From contig JAEDGW010000006.1 in the NCBI GenBank assembly GCA_016297325.1, positions 1 to 40,064 on the forward strand: 40,064 bases of DNA. The letters run 5' to 3'. Position numbers and translations under genes: made by a program. Source of the stretch: Coprococcus sp. GTDB lineage: Bacteria; Bacillota; Clostridia; Lachnospirales; Lachnospiraceae. The notes below the pieces were generated by a model. It was given only the letters and a program-made list of their open reading frames with translations, searched no databases and was not told the DNA's origin. Of this stretch, positions 8,290-17,181 are shown in pieces; the first letter of the stretch is position 1; the number at the start of each line of letters is the position of its first letter.

Positions 8290-9495
8290 ATGAGTTTTGA
8301 ATTCAACTCGATAGAAGAGATCGCTGCAGATCTTGCGGCAGGGAAGCCGGTTGTCATGCTCGACAACGAGGACAGAGAGAATGAGGGAGATGTCATCTGT
8401 GCGGCAGAATTTGCCACAACAGAGAATGTCAACTTCATGGCAAAGTGGGCGAGAGGCCTCATATGCATGCCTATGGATGCGTCATATGCAGACAAGCTGA
8501 ATCTCCCACAGATGTGTATAACCAATACAGATAACCACTGCACAGCATTCTCAGTATCAGTGGATCATGTGGATACCACCACAGGAATCTCAGCCGAGGA
8601 GAGAGGCTATACAGCAAGAAAGTTTGTTGAGGAAGGGGCAAAGCCAGACGATTTCAGAAGACCTGGACACATGTTCCCACTTCAGGCGGTTGCAGGCGGA
8701 GTTATTGAGAGAAACGGCCACACAGAGGCAACAGTTGATCTCATGAAGGTTGCAGGACTTAAGCCATGCGGACTGTGCTGTGAGATCATGAAGGATGATG
8801 GAACCATGGCGAGAAAGGATGACCTTGTGGAGTTCGCAAAGGTTCACGGACTTAAGATATCAACCATAGAGAAGCTTGTGCAGTACAGAAAAGAGCACGA
8901 AGTATTTGTAGAGTGTGTTGCCAAGGCAAAGCTTCCAACAAAGTATGGCGAGTTTACGATATGCGGATACATCAACAAGCTGAACGGTGAGCATCACGTG
9001 GCACTCACAATGGGTGATATAGCTGATGGAAAGCCTGTTCTCTGCCGTGTGCACAGCGAGTGTCTCACAGGAGACTGCTTCGGTTCACAGAAGTGTGACT
9101 GCGGACAGCAGCTCGATGCAGCCATGAAGGCCATCGCCAAGGAAGGCAGAGGCGTGCTCCTGTACATGAGACAGGAGGGCAGAGGCATAGGCCTTATCAA
9201 CAAGATAAAGGCATATGCACTTCAGGATCAGGGCCTTGATACAGTTGAGGCAAACCTCAAGCTCGGTTTCCCTGATGATGCAAGGGATTACACCATAGGA
9301 ACACAGATACTTGTGGATCTCGGAATAAGACAGATCAGACTCCTCACCAACAACCCACTCAAGGTATACGGCCTTGCTGGCTACAATCTTGAGATAGTGG
9401 AGAGAGTTCCGATAGAGATAGAGCCAACCAAGTTTGACGCATTTTATCTCAAGACCAAAAAAGAGAAAATGGGTCATATGTTAAATGATGTATAA
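8290..9495 (+). CDS. ribBA: bifunctional DHBP synthase / GTP cyclohydrolase II
   Basis: 401 aa. It makes both precursors of lumazine: dihydroxybutanone phosphate from ribulose 5-phosphate (N-terminal half) and the pyrimidine from GTP (C-terminal half). The RibB half shows DNEDRENEGDV, DHVDTTTGISAEERG and RPGHMFPL. The RibA half shows the zinc cysteine pattern ECLTGDCFGSQKCDCG, MRQEGRGIGL and LLTNNPLKV. The ATG at 8290 is preferred over the GTG three bases before, because AAGGAGG at 8276-8282 then has a 7-base spacer. Confidence 0.97.
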   Translation: MSFEFNSIEEIAADLAAGKPVVMLDNEDRENEGDVICAAEFATTENVNFMAKWARGLICMPMDASYADKLNLPQMCITNTDNHCTAFSVSVDHVDTTTGISAEERGYTARKFVEEGAKPDDFRRPGHMFPLQAVAGGVIERNGHTEATVDLMKVAGLKPCGLCCEIMKDDGTMARKDDLVEFAKVHGLKISTIEKLVQYRKEHEVFVECVAKAKLPTKYGEFTICGYINKLNGEHHVALTMGDIADGKPVLCRVHSECLTGDCFGSQKCDCGQQLDAAMKAIAKEGRGVLLYMRQEGRGIGLINKIKAYALQDQGLDTVEANLKLGFPDDARDYTIGTQILVDLGIRQIRLLTNNPLKVYGLAGYNLEIVERVPIEIEPTKFDAFYLKTKKEKMGHMLNDV

Positions 9496-9512
9496 TCTTT
9501 CATAAGGAGGGG

Positions 9513-9582
9513 CCCGCATAAGCGGGAGGAATCCTTGTGAAGCACGCAGACGCCGCGCGCAAGCGCATTTTCATGCGTCTGC
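9513..9582 (+). other. two hairpins between ribBA and ribH
   Basis: CCCGC-ATAA-GCGGG (9513-9526) follows an AAGGAGG at 9504-9510, and GCAGACGC (9546-9553) pairs with GCGTCTGC (9575-9582) around a GC-rich loop. The second overlaps a copy of the dispersed repeat starting AGCACGC at 9541 and ending CATATAAT at 9592. A GTG at 9537 behind GGGAGG (9524-9529) is in frame with ribH. The region could set the RibH level by RNA structure. Confidence 0.55.
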
Positions 9583-9592
9583 TCCATATAAT
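9541..9592 (+). repeat. dispersed hairpin repeat, copy 2
   Basis: Starts AGCACGCAGACGC and ends CATATAAT directly before AAGGAGG, matching the ends of the copy at 24201-24250 (AGCACGCTGATGC ... CATATAAT, then TAAGGAAGG). The interior differs, as would be expected if structure and not sequence is kept. Confidence 0.4.
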
Positions 9593-9608
9593 AAGGAGGA
9601 TAAATCAG

Positions 9609-10070
9609 ATGAATAAGGTAGAAGGAAAGTTAGTAGCAAATGGAGCAAAGATAGGTATAGTAGCAGCGAGATTTAATGAGTTCATAGTTTCAAAGCTGGT
9701 AAGCGGTGCAGAGGATGCACTTCTCCGTCATGATGTAAATGCAGACGACATCACAGTTGCATGGGTTCCTGGTGCATTTGAGATCCCTGTGATCGCAAAG
9801 AAGATGGCTGCAAGCGGCAAGTATGACGCTGTTATCTGTCTTGGCGCTGTTATCCGTGGTGCAACAAGCCACTATGACTATGTGTGCAACGAGGTTTCAA
9901 AGGGTGTTGCTTCGGTATCACTTGAGACAGGTGTACCTGTAATGTTCGGAGTTGTCACAACAGAGAATATCGAGCAGGCCATCGAGCGTGCAGGAACAAA
10001 GGCCGGCAACAAGGGCTACGACTGCGCTATGGGTGCTCTTGAGATGATCGACCTTATGAAGCAGCTGTAA
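9609..10070 (+). CDS. ribH: 6,7-dimethyl-8-ribityllumazine synthase
   Basis: 153 aa, the family length. It condenses the pyrimidine with dihydroxybutanone phosphate to give lumazine and normally forms large capsid-like assemblies. Visible motifs are IVAARFNEFIV, VPGAFEIP, LGAVIRGATSHYDYV (catalytic His in the HYD segment) and FGVVTTENIEQA. The start at 9609 follows AAGGAGG (9593-9599). An in-frame GTG at 9537 also has a good ribosome site and would add 24 basic residues, which family members lack. Last gene of the rib operon. Confidence 0.96.
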   Translation: MNKVEGKLVANGAKIGIVAARFNEFIVSKLVSGAEDALLRHDVNADDITVAWVPGAFEIPVIAKKMAASGKYDAVICLGAVIRGATSHYDYVCNEVSKGVASVSLETGVPVMFGVVTTENIEQAIERAGTKAGNKGYDCAMGALEMIDLMKQL

Positions 10071-10120
10071 TATTATAGATGGTAACAGCCGGTTTATAAT
10101 GCAATGTATGCAGATTTGGA

Positions 10121-10153
10121 ACAGGCACGTGTAGTTATAATACATGTGCCTGT
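10121..10153 (+). other. hairpin between ribH and the HAD gene
   Basis: A 13-bp stem (10121-10133 with 10141-10153, one G-U pair) has a 7-base loop. It lacks a T run on the plus strand, so it may be a weak terminator or a 3' end protector of the rib mRNA. Confidence 0.45.
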
Positions 10154-10180
10154 AAATATATGACAGGATGGATATAATAT

Positions 10181-10996
10181 ATGAAATGCACAGACAGGAA
10201 GATATTATTCTTTGATATAGATGGAACACTTATAACTGAGGATGGAAGAAGATATTTCCCGGACAGCGCAAAGAGGGCCCTGGCTCAGGCGAGAGCCAAT
10301 GGACACCTTGTGTTTATCAATACAGGAAGAGTGTACTGTAATGTCACGGATGAGATCAAATCGGCGGGATTTGACGGATTTGTGTGTGGCTGCGGAACAT
10401 CCATTTACTATGATGGCAGAGAGTTGTTCCACAACGATGTCAGCAAGGATGTGTGCAGGGATATAGCTTATGCATGCCGAAGATATGACATGTATGGAAT
10501 GTACGAACACCGTGATAAGGTGTATGTGGATGGCATGAACATGGAGAACGAACTTCTGGCGGAGATGGTCAGATACTTCCGTGCAAATGGGATTTTTGTC
10601 GGCGAGAATGTGGATTCAGACGATTTTGAATTTGATAAGTTCTGCTGCTGGTTTGCTGATGACAATGCAAAAGTTCCTGGATTCCGTGAATATGTGTCAC
10701 AGTATTTTGACTATATAGACAGGGGGGCAAACTTCTGTGAGATAGTTCCTAAGGGATTCAGCAAGGCAACCGGAATACAGTATCTGCTGGACTACTTTGA
10801 CATACCGCTTGAAAATGCGTATGCATTTGGTGATGGCAACAATGACGCACCTATGTTATTATATTGTCCGAACAGTATCATCATGGAGAAGGGCCCGGAA
10901 GAACTTAAGAGGCAGGTCATGTTAGTTACTGATGATGCGGAGAATGATGGAATATATAACGCAATGGTGAAACTGGGAATCATAGAGCCCTGGTGA
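10181..10996 (+). CDS. Cof-type HAD-IIB phosphatase
   Basis: 271 aa cytoplasmic HAD phosphatase. Nucleophile loop FFDIDGTLI (Asp12, Asp14), INTGR as the second motif, a Lys in KGFSKATG, and the acidic loop FGDGNNDAPML. A C2-type cap lies between about residues 85 and 190. Such enzymes dephosphorylate sugar phosphates or flavin phosphates. Its place right after ribH makes a role in removing the phosphate from the ribD product (a known gap filled by HAD enzymes in other bacteria) an attractive guess, but promiscuous Cof proteins are common, so this is inference only. Confidence 0.85.
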   Translation: MKCTDRKILFFDIDGTLITEDGRRYFPDSAKRALAQARANGHLVFINTGRVYCNVTDEIKSAGFDGFVCGCGTSIYYDGRELFHNDVSKDVCRDIAYACRRYDMYGMYEHRDKVYVDGMNMENELLAEMVRYFRANGIFVGENVDSDDFEFDKFCCWFADDNAKVPGFREYVSQYFDYIDRGANFCEIVPKGFSKATGIQYLLDYFDIPLENAYAFGDGNNDAPMLLYCPNSIIMEKGPEELKRQVMLVTDDAENDGIYNAMVKLGIIEPW

Positions 10997-11044
10997 CATA
11001 GGATCTGGCAACAGGATCTGAGTATATAAGATTTGGAGAGTTGA

Positions 11045-11866
11045 ATGGAAGAACAGGAAGAATTTAAGAAGGTAACATTGCTCGACCAGCTGTCTATAGC
11101 TGTGAGCAGTCCGAAGAATTACAGACATCTGGTCTTTAGAAAGAAAGGCAGATTGATTTTGTTTGTGGCCGTGTTGTCATTTTTGCTGGCATTTATCGAA
11201 TTTGGAATAGACACGATATTCTGGCTAAATAAGGTCGGAGGTTTTGACAATCTTGCCATGAATGAAATCCCGGCATTTGAGTATAAGAATGGAAAGCTCT
11301 CTATAGAGAGGGACGTGCAGCTTGAGTTTAGCGGTGCAACTCTCTATATCAACACAGAGAAACCGGCAGTTGACCTGAACGATATGGAAGCGGACGGAGT
11401 ATATGTCACCATAGGCAGCGAAAAGATAGTTATGGGCATGGTGACAGGCGGAGTGGGTTACACATATATGGAGACTCCCCTCAGTTATATGATGCTCCCG
11501 GAAGGATTTAACAACTCCTCACTTGCAGCGATGTCGCCTGCATTTTATATGTATATCGTATTCATGTTTATATTTATCATGATAGGTAAGGTTATAAAAC
11601 AGCTGCTGCTTGCGCTGATATTCAGCATAGTTGGAAATGCGTTTGCAAAGAATCTCAATTCAGGGCTTTCGTATGGCAACGTTCTGACCATATGTATGTA
11701 TGCCCAGACTCTGCCGATGCTGCTAATGTCGGTCAATACCGCTGTTGGTGGTATGCTGCCATCGTTTGCGGTGTGGGTTGCCACACTGGTCATCGCAATG
11801 ATATTTATGAACAGGGGCATTGCAAGCTGTGTGAATAACGATATACCGCCTGGGGATGTATTCTGA
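11045..11866 (+). CDS. DUF1189-like membrane protein
   Basis: 273 aa. A membrane helix near residues 37-55 follows a short cytoplasmic start (LDQLSIAVSSPKNYRHL, typical of DUF1189). An extracytoplasmic segment of about 110 residues comes next, and then three to four helices (about 165-260), the last followed by a polar tail. I match it to DUF1189 by layout and the N-terminal wording; its function is unknown. GGAGAG lies just before the ATG. It is 48 bases after the HAD gene and 29 before the CYTH gene. Confidence 0.72.
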   Translation: MEEQEEFKKVTLLDQLSIAVSSPKNYRHLVFRKKGRLILFVAVLSFLLAFIEFGIDTIFWLNKVGGFDNLAMNEIPAFEYKNGKLSIERDVQLEFSGATLYINTEKPAVDLNDMEADGVYVTIGSEKIVMGMVTGGVGYTYMETPLSYMMLPEGFNNSSLAAMSPAFYMYIVFMFIFIMIGKVIKQLLLALIFSIVGNAFAKNLNSGLSYGNVLTICMYAQTLPMLLMSVNTAVGGMLPSFAVWVATLVIAMIFMNRGIASCVNNDIPPGDVF

Positions 11867-11895
11867 TGATCCAGGCATCTGGAAGGAGTTAGACG

Positions 11896-12420
11896 ATGGA
11901 GATAGAGAGAAAATTTCTTGTGAAAAAGCTCCCTGACGATATAGACAGATATACTGTCAGGCATATGGAGCAGTCATATGTGTCAGTTCGCCCTGTCATA
12001 CGTGTAAGGTTAGTGGATGACAAGAGGATACTCACGGTAAAATCCAAGGGGCTTCTCAGCAGACAGGAATTTGAGATGGAGCTTGACGAGACTGAGTATG
12101 AGAATCTGAAATCAAAATCAGAGGGCAATGTGATCGAAAAGGACAGATATGTGATCCCACTGACAGACACGTCTGGAACGTGTGGAGACAGTTCAGTGGA
12201 TAACGGTCTTGTCATAGAGCTGGATGTGTTCTCGGGAATATTCGAGGGGCTTGTATATGCAGAAGTGGAATTCCCATCAGAAGATGCCGCAAATGCATTT
12301 ACTGCGCCGGAATGGTTTGGCAGGGATGTCACAACGCTTGGAATATATCAGAATAGTGCACTCAGCAACATGAAAAAGGATGATATAGCGGGCTTTGTCG
12401 AGAGGTCTGTATCAGAATAA
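11896..12420 (+). CDS. CYTH domain protein (inorganic triphosphatase-like)
   Basis: 174 aa. The defining ExExK motif is at the very start (MEIERKFLV), followed by the tunnel-fold residues in RVRLVDDKRILTVKSKG, FEMELDE, EKDRYVIP, VIELDVF and YAEVEFPSE. Small bacterial CYTH proteins are usually inorganic triphosphatases, and some are adenylyl cyclases; the sequence does not decide which. Metal ions are held by the acidic residues. A GGAGT-type ribosome site precedes the ATG, 29 bases after the membrane protein gene. A link to the polyphosphate genes at 36119-39772 is possible only at the level of chemistry. Confidence 0.85.
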   Translation: MEIERKFLVKKLPDDIDRYTVRHMEQSYVSVRPVIRVRLVDDKRILTVKSKGLLSRQEFEMELDETEYENLKSKSEGNVIEKDRYVIPLTDTSGTCGDSSVDNGLVIELDVFSGIFEGLVYAEVEFPSEDAANAFTAPEWFGRDVTTLGIYQNSALSNMKKDDIAGFVERSVSE

Positions 12421-12474
12421 GAAGGATTATTGATTACGTAAATATTATGTTCAAATATAATGGAGGTATGAGAT

Positions 12475-13020
12475 ATGAAGACCAGAATGTTATTTGCAAC
12501 CGGATATGAGGAGGTTGAGGCACTCACAGTTGTGGATCTGCTCAGGAGAGCCGGGATAGAGTGTGAGATGGTAGCTGCTGACGACGCTAAAACCGTGACA
12601 GGTTCCCATGGCATAGAGGTGACAATGGATGCGGGAATTTCAGATGTACATGGAACGTGTGATGCGGTAATCCTTCCGGGAGGAGTACCTGGAGTTCCAA
12701 ATCTCAAGGCAAATCCAAAGGTTGAGTCAATTGTTAAGGAACAGTATGAGAGCGGCGCATATGTTGCGGCTATCTGTGCTGGCCCTACAGCACTTGGAGC
12801 GTTTGGGATATTGAAGGACAAGAATGCCACGTGTTATCCGGGATGTGAAGGACAGCTCTTCTCAAAGAGCCACAGCACGGATCCTGTGGTCGTAGATGGC
12901 AATGTTGTGACAAGCAGGGGCGTTGGAACGGCTATAGAGTTCGGACTTAAGCTGGTGGAACTGCTCATAGACAGAGAGACAGCTGACGACCTTGCAGCTA
13001 AGATAGTATATAAGAGATAA
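12475..13020 (+). CDS. DJ-1/PfpI family protein (ThiJ/YajL-like)
   Basis: 181 aa. The nucleophile elbow is AAICAGP with Cys101, and the conserved glutamate lies in GYEEVEA (residues 10-16). The layout VEALTVVDLLRRAG, VILPGG and CYPG matches the DJ-1 branch near YajL/ThiJ. Members act as protein or methylglyoxal glycation repair enzymes or as chaperones; the precise role here is open. GGAGG precedes the ATG. The stop codon TAA shares its last A with the start of the following helicase gene, so the two are probably coupled in translation. Confidence 0.9.
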   Translation: MKTRMLFATGYEEVEALTVVDLLRRAGIECEMVAADDAKTVTGSHGIEVTMDAGISDVHGTCDAVILPGGVPGVPNLKANPKVESIVKEQYESGAYVAAICAGPTALGAFGILKDKNATCYPGCEGQLFSKSHSTDPVVVDGNVVTSRGVGTAIEFGLKLVELLIDRETADDLAAKIVYKR

Positions 13021-15515
13021 TGGATATAAGGATATCGGTTAGAAGCCTTGTGGAGTTCATCTTCCGCAGTGGTGACATAAGCGACAGCAGTAATGGGACT
13101 CTGCCTGTGGAAGCGATGAATGCGGGAAGCCGTGTTCACAGAAAGCTTCAGAAGCGGGCAGGGTCTTATTATAGTTCTGAGGTTCCGCTCCGCATGGATG
13201 TGGAAGAGCATGCGCATCATATCACCATAGAGGGCAGGGCTGACGGAATAATAGATAAAAGTGAAAATGAAGAAAGCGTTGATGAGCCGGAGGCGTATAT
13301 AACGGATGCAGGTATAGATGACCCGGGACATTTTGCCGACATGGCAGAGGGCTATGAGGTCGACTATACTGATGGCTCTGTGATGATAGATGAGATAAAG
13401 GGTGTGTATGCCAATCTGGATGATATGGATGGACCGAAAAAGGTCCACATCGCACAGGCCATGTGTTACGCATATATATATGCAAGTGAAAATGAACTTG
13501 ACGGCATAGATGTGAGGATAAGTTATGTAAACCTTGAGAGCGAGAAGGAAAAATTCTTCAGACGCCATTATACCTTTGCATATCTTAAGGAATGGTTTGA
13601 TGAGATGATGGCGCAGCTTGTCATGTGGCTGGATCTTGTGGAGGCGCATAAGGTGGCGAGGGATGCATCCATACTTGACATGGAGTTCCCATTTGAGTAC
13701 AGAAAAGGGCAGAAGGAGATGGCGTTATATGTGTACAGGGCTATAGAGAAGGAAAAGCATCTGTATGTACAGGCTCCAACCGGAATAGGCAAGACTATGG
13801 CAGCCATATATCCGACTGTAAAGTCATTTGCGCAGGGACAGGTGACGAAGTTATTTTATCTGACGGCGAAGACCATAGCGCACACTGTGGCCAGGGATGC
13901 TATTCAGCTTCTGATGGACCGGGGGCTGCGATTTGTGACGGTCATTCTTACGGCAAAGGAGAAGATATGTCTGCAGGATGATATGGAGTGCAATCCGGCT
14001 GTGTGTCCATATGCGGCGGGGCATTTCGACAGGGTGAACGCTGCTTTATATGATATTGTGAGTCATGAGAGCATGATAGACAGGGAAAAGGTGTCGGAGT
14101 ACGCAGCGAAATATAAGGTGTGTCCGTTTGAACTCAGCCTTGATGTCAGCCTGTTTGCTGATGCGGTTTTGTGTGACTATAACTATGTATTTGACCCACG
14201 GGCAAGCCTGAAGCGCTTCTTTGCAAATGAAGGCGGCAGGGAAGGCGGTTATGTATTCCTGGTGGATGAGGCTCACAATCTTGTGGACAGGGCATCTTCT
14301 ATGTACAGCGCACAGCTTATAAAGGAGGATTTTCTGGAGATAAGGAAGCTTGTCCTTAAGTATGGCGGCAGACTTGCAAGACATCTTGGAAGCTGCAACA
14401 AAGAGCTTCTGGCTTTGAAGAAAGACGTTCCGGATGAAGGGTACAGAGTCCTGTCTGGTATTGCCGGACTTCACTTAAAGCTCTTAAGTCTGCATGATGC
14501 ATTGAAAGCGTTTCTTGAGGAACACAAGAATATAGATGAGCGAAGCCGTATATTGGATTTTTATTTTAATCTCACGTCTTTCCTCAATATAGCTGAGATG
14601 ATGGACGAGAATTACGTCATATACGATGAACTGATAGGCGATGGGCGGTTTATGCTCAAGCTGTACTGTGTAAAGCCTGCGGCAAATATAAGGGCGTGTC
14701 TTGACAAGGGACTGGCGACGGTGTTCTTTTCGGCTACCATACTGCCTGTCCGCTATTATATGGAGATGCTGTCTGACTGCCCGGAGGATCAGGCAATATA
14801 TATTCCTTCTCCGTTTGACCGGGAGAACAGGCGTATACTGATCGCAAATGATGTGACAACCAGATACACGAAGCGAAATGCGGACCAGTACAGCAATATA
14901 TACCGGTATATAGAGAGTGCGGTAAAAAGCAGGAAGGGAAACTATATGGTGTTCTTTCCTTCATATGCAATGCTTGAACAGACAGGAAATCTTATTGATG
15001 AAAATGCATTTGGCTATGATATCAGAGTCATAAGGCAGGAGCCATATATGAGTGAGAGTGACAGGGAGGACTTTCTTGCCGCATTTGATAGTGATGAAAA
15101 TGTGCTTGCGCTCTGCATCATGGGCGGAATATTTTCAGAGGGCATAGATCTGACCGGTGATAAGCTGGTTGGGGCGATAGTAGTAGGACCTGGACTCCCC
15201 CAGGTGTGCACTGAGAGAAAACTGATGATGGACTACTTTGACAGCAGAAAAAGTGCCTCTGGAGATGGCAGATACTCAGATTCGGATGGATTCAGGTATG
15301 CATATCAGTATCCCGGTGTAAATAAAGTGTTCCAGGCGGCTGGGCGTGTCATAAGGACGGAGAGCGATCAGGGGATAATACTTCTCCTGGATGAGAGATT
15401 TTCTTCAAGGAGATACACGGAGCTGTTTCCTGTGGAGTGGAGTGATTATCAGGTGTGCAGAAGAAATACCGTGGACCGGATGCTGGAAGATTTCTGGTCT
15501 GGCAAAAGTAAATAG
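13020..15515 (+). CDS. RecB-like nuclease fused to XPD/DinG-type helicase
   Basis: 831 aa. Residues 1-160 look like a PD-(D/E)XK nuclease of the RecB type: His40, Asp75 in GRADG, Glu125 and Lys127 in DEIKG, and Gln146/Tyr150 in AQAMCY; an acidic insert separates Asp75 from Glu125. A superfamily 2 helicase of the iron-sulfur Rad3/XPD/DinG group follows: Walker A APTGIGKT near 251-259, four cysteines (317, 324, 329, 368) for a 4Fe-4S cluster, DEAH at 416-419, and motif VI QAAGRVIRT. It should unwind DNA 5' to 3' and perhaps cut it, in repair. Overlaps the DJ-1 gene by one base. Confidence 0.88.
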   Translation: MDIRISVRSLVEFIFRSGDISDSSNGTLPVEAMNAGSRVHRKLQKRAGSYYSSEVPLRMDVEEHAHHITIEGRADGIIDKSENEESVDEPEAYITDAGIDDPGHFADMAEGYEVDYTDGSVMIDEIKGVYANLDDMDGPKKVHIAQAMCYAYIYASENELDGIDVRISYVNLESEKEKFFRRHYTFAYLKEWFDEMMAQLVMWLDLVEAHKVARDASILDMEFPFEYRKGQKEMALYVYRAIEKEKHLYVQAPTGIGKTMAAIYPTVKSFAQGQVTKLFYLTAKTIAHTVARDAIQLLMDRGLRFVTVILTAKEKICLQDDMECNPAVCPYAAGHFDRVNAALYDIVSHESMIDREKVSEYAAKYKVCPFELSLDVSLFADAVLCDYNYVFDPRASLKRFFANEGGREGGYVFLVDEAHNLVDRASSMYSAQLIKEDFLEIRKLVLKYGGRLARHLGSCNKELLALKKDVPDEGYRVLSGIAGLHLKLLSLHDALKAFLEEHKNIDERSRILDFYFNLTSFLNIAEMMDENYVIYDELIGDGRFMLKLYCVKPAANIRACLDKGLATVFFSATILPVRYYMEMLSDCPEDQAIYIPSPFDRENRRILIANDVTTRYTKRNADQYSNIYRYIESAVKSRKGNYMVFFPSYAMLEQTGNLIDENAFGYDIRVIRQEPYMSESDREDFLAAFDSDENVLALCIMGGIFSEGIDLTGDKLVGAIVVGPGLPQVCTERKLMMDYFDSRKSASGDGRYSDSDGFRYAYQYPGVNKVFQAAGRVIRTESDQGIILLLDERFSSRRYTELFPVEWSDYQVCRRNTVDRMLEDFWSGKSK

Positions 15516-15521
15516 AATTAA

Positions 15522-15550
15522 TGTACAAAATGCCGGTATGATGCTATAAT
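15522..15550 (+). promoter_or_regulatory. murF promoter
   Basis: TGTACA (15522-15527), a 17-base spacer and TATAAT (15545-15550), preceded by TGC to make an extended -10. It starts transcription only a few bases after the helicase stop, so murF is not dependent on readthrough. Confidence 0.7.
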
Positions 15551-15582
15551 GAATGAACATTTAGAATGAAAAGGGGACTATC

Positions 15583-16950
15583 ATGGTAGATATAACAGTA
15601 AAGAATATCCTTGAGGCAACTGGCGGAGTGCTTTTGTGCGGAGATGAGAACACAGTGCTCACAGATATCTGTATAAATTCAAAAGAGGCCAAGGAGGGAG
15701 ATCTGTTCGTGCCGATCATCGGAACCAGAACAGATGGACACAGATTCATAGAATCAGCCCTTTCTGTGGCGGCTGCAACCCTTACATCAGAACATGATCA
15801 TGTAGTCGTGTCGGATAAGGCGTATATAAGAGTGGATGACACAGTAAAGGCTCTGCAGGCGATAGGAAAATATATCAGGAACAGATATGATATGCCGGTC
15901 GTAGCAGTTACAGGAAGTGTCGGCAAGACCACGACAAGAGAGATGATAACGGCAGCGGTGAGCACCGGAATGAGATGCTTCCACACGGAGGGCAATTACA
16001 ATTCTGTATACGGTGAGCCGATCACCGTGTCGAGGATGACGGATGAATATGATGCAGCTGTTCTGGAACTTGGCATAGGTGAACCGGGAGAGATGGATAT
16101 ACTGACAGATATAGCAAGGCCTGATATATGTGTAGTCACTACCATAGGTGTGGCTCACATAGAGTATATGGGATCTCTTGAGAACACACGCAGGGAGAAG
16201 CTCAGTATCATCAAGGGAATGAATGAGAACGGAACATTGTATATCAACGGTGATGATCCTATGCTCTATGAGGTGAAGGATAAGATCCCTTGCAAGGTAT
16301 ACACTTACGGATGCGGTGAGGGCATGGATTTCCGTGCTACAAACATCAGACAGGAGGACGGATACTCCATATATGATATGGTTCACGGCGATGACGTGGT
16401 CACAGTCAAGGTCGGTGTGATGGGACTGCACAATGTCCGCAATTCACTTGTTGCGATGGCTGTATCCCATCAGCTTGGAGTTCCTTATGAGAAGTCATCG
16501 AAGGCATTTGAGAATTTCAGAGGCCTCAGACAGAAGGTTATCAAGCTTCCTGGAAAGTACACGATAATAGATGATACATACAACGCAAGTCCTGACTCCA
16601 TGAAGGCCAGCACAGATGTGCTCTGTGATATGAAGTGTGAGGGCAGGAAATACATCGTGTTTGGAGATATGCTTGAGCTTGGCGACAAGAGTGATGATTA
16701 TCACTACGAGGTCGGCGAATATCTGCGAGACAAGAAGATAGATGAGGTTATCGTCATCGGTGAGCATGCCCAGAAGATAAAAGAAGCCCTTGATGCATGT
16801 GATACAAAGTATGCAAAGACTGTGTCATTTGCGGATACAGAGGAGATAGCTCTTTACCTTATGGCGCTTATGAAGCCTGAAGATATCGTACTTCTCAAGG
16901 CTTCCAATGGTATGAATTTGAGTGAAGTGGTCAATATTCTCACGAATTAA
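15583..16950 (+). CDS. murF: UDP-MurNAc-tripeptide--D-Ala-D-Ala ligase
   Basis: 455 aa Mur ligase that adds D-Ala-D-Ala to the UDP-muramyl tripeptide, the last cytoplasmic step before lipid linkage. The N-terminal domain carries DICINSKEAKEGDLFVP, the ATP loop VTGSVGKTTT lies near residues 109-118, and the central domain shows ELGIGEPGEMD and HIEYMGS. The C-terminal domain begins near DDTYNASPDSM. The wording ELG-G-GEM and SPDS fits MurF better than MurE or MurC. AAGGGGA precedes the ATG. It is a single-gene unit with its own promoter and terminator. Confidence 0.95.
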   Translation: MVDITVKNILEATGGVLLCGDENTVLTDICINSKEAKEGDLFVPIIGTRTDGHRFIESALSVAAATLTSEHDHVVVSDKAYIRVDDTVKALQAIGKYIRNRYDMPVVAVTGSVGKTTTREMITAAVSTGMRCFHTEGNYNSVYGEPITVSRMTDEYDAAVLELGIGEPGEMDILTDIARPDICVVTTIGVAHIEYMGSLENTRREKLSIIKGMNENGTLYINGDDPMLYEVKDKIPCKVYTYGCGEGMDFRATNIRQEDGYSIYDMVHGDDVVTVKVGVMGLHNVRNSLVAMAVSHQLGVPYEKSSKAFENFRGLRQKVIKLPGKYTIIDDTYNASPDSMKASTDVLCDMKCEGRKYIVFGDMLELGDKSDDYHYEVGEYLRDKKIDEVIVIGEHAQKIKEALDACDTKYAKTVSFADTEEIALYLMALMKPEDIVLLKASNGMNLSEVVNILTN

Positions 16951-16973
16951 TGAGGGTATTTGTACAAAATAAC

Positions 16974-17014
16974 AAAGACGGTAGACAGTTCGTGGAAAAC
17001 TGTCTGCCGTCTTT
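16974..17014 (+). terminator. murF terminator
   Basis: A 17-bp stem (16974-16990 with 16998-17014, one G-U pair) has a 7-base loop, and CTTTTGT follows. The AAAG start of the left arm may let it work in reverse as well. Confidence 0.85.
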
Positions 17015-17125
17015 TGTATATTATGTATTCCTTTTTTGAATTATTATTTGCAAAAGAATACAAAACGGAGAAAAGAATTGGCTAATATTGAAAAATATAC
17101 AAAAATGGGGTAATATCAACCTAGC

Positions 17126-17154
17126 TTGAAAATAAGTACATAAGATTATATAGA
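17126..17154 (+). promoter_or_regulatory. possible promoter of the Lys/Ala-rich gene
   Basis: TTGAAA (17126-17131), a 17-base spacer and TATAGA (17149-17154). The 165-base gap before the gene is very AT-rich, and other -10-like strings are present, so the assignment is tentative. Confidence 0.4.
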
Positions 17155-17181
17155 TACTTTGATCATTGGGAGGAAGTAATT

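Noticed and set aside
12834..13649. 271-codon minus-strand frame
   Set aside because: Antisense to the DJ-1 and helicase genes; no ribosome site and no recognisable motif.
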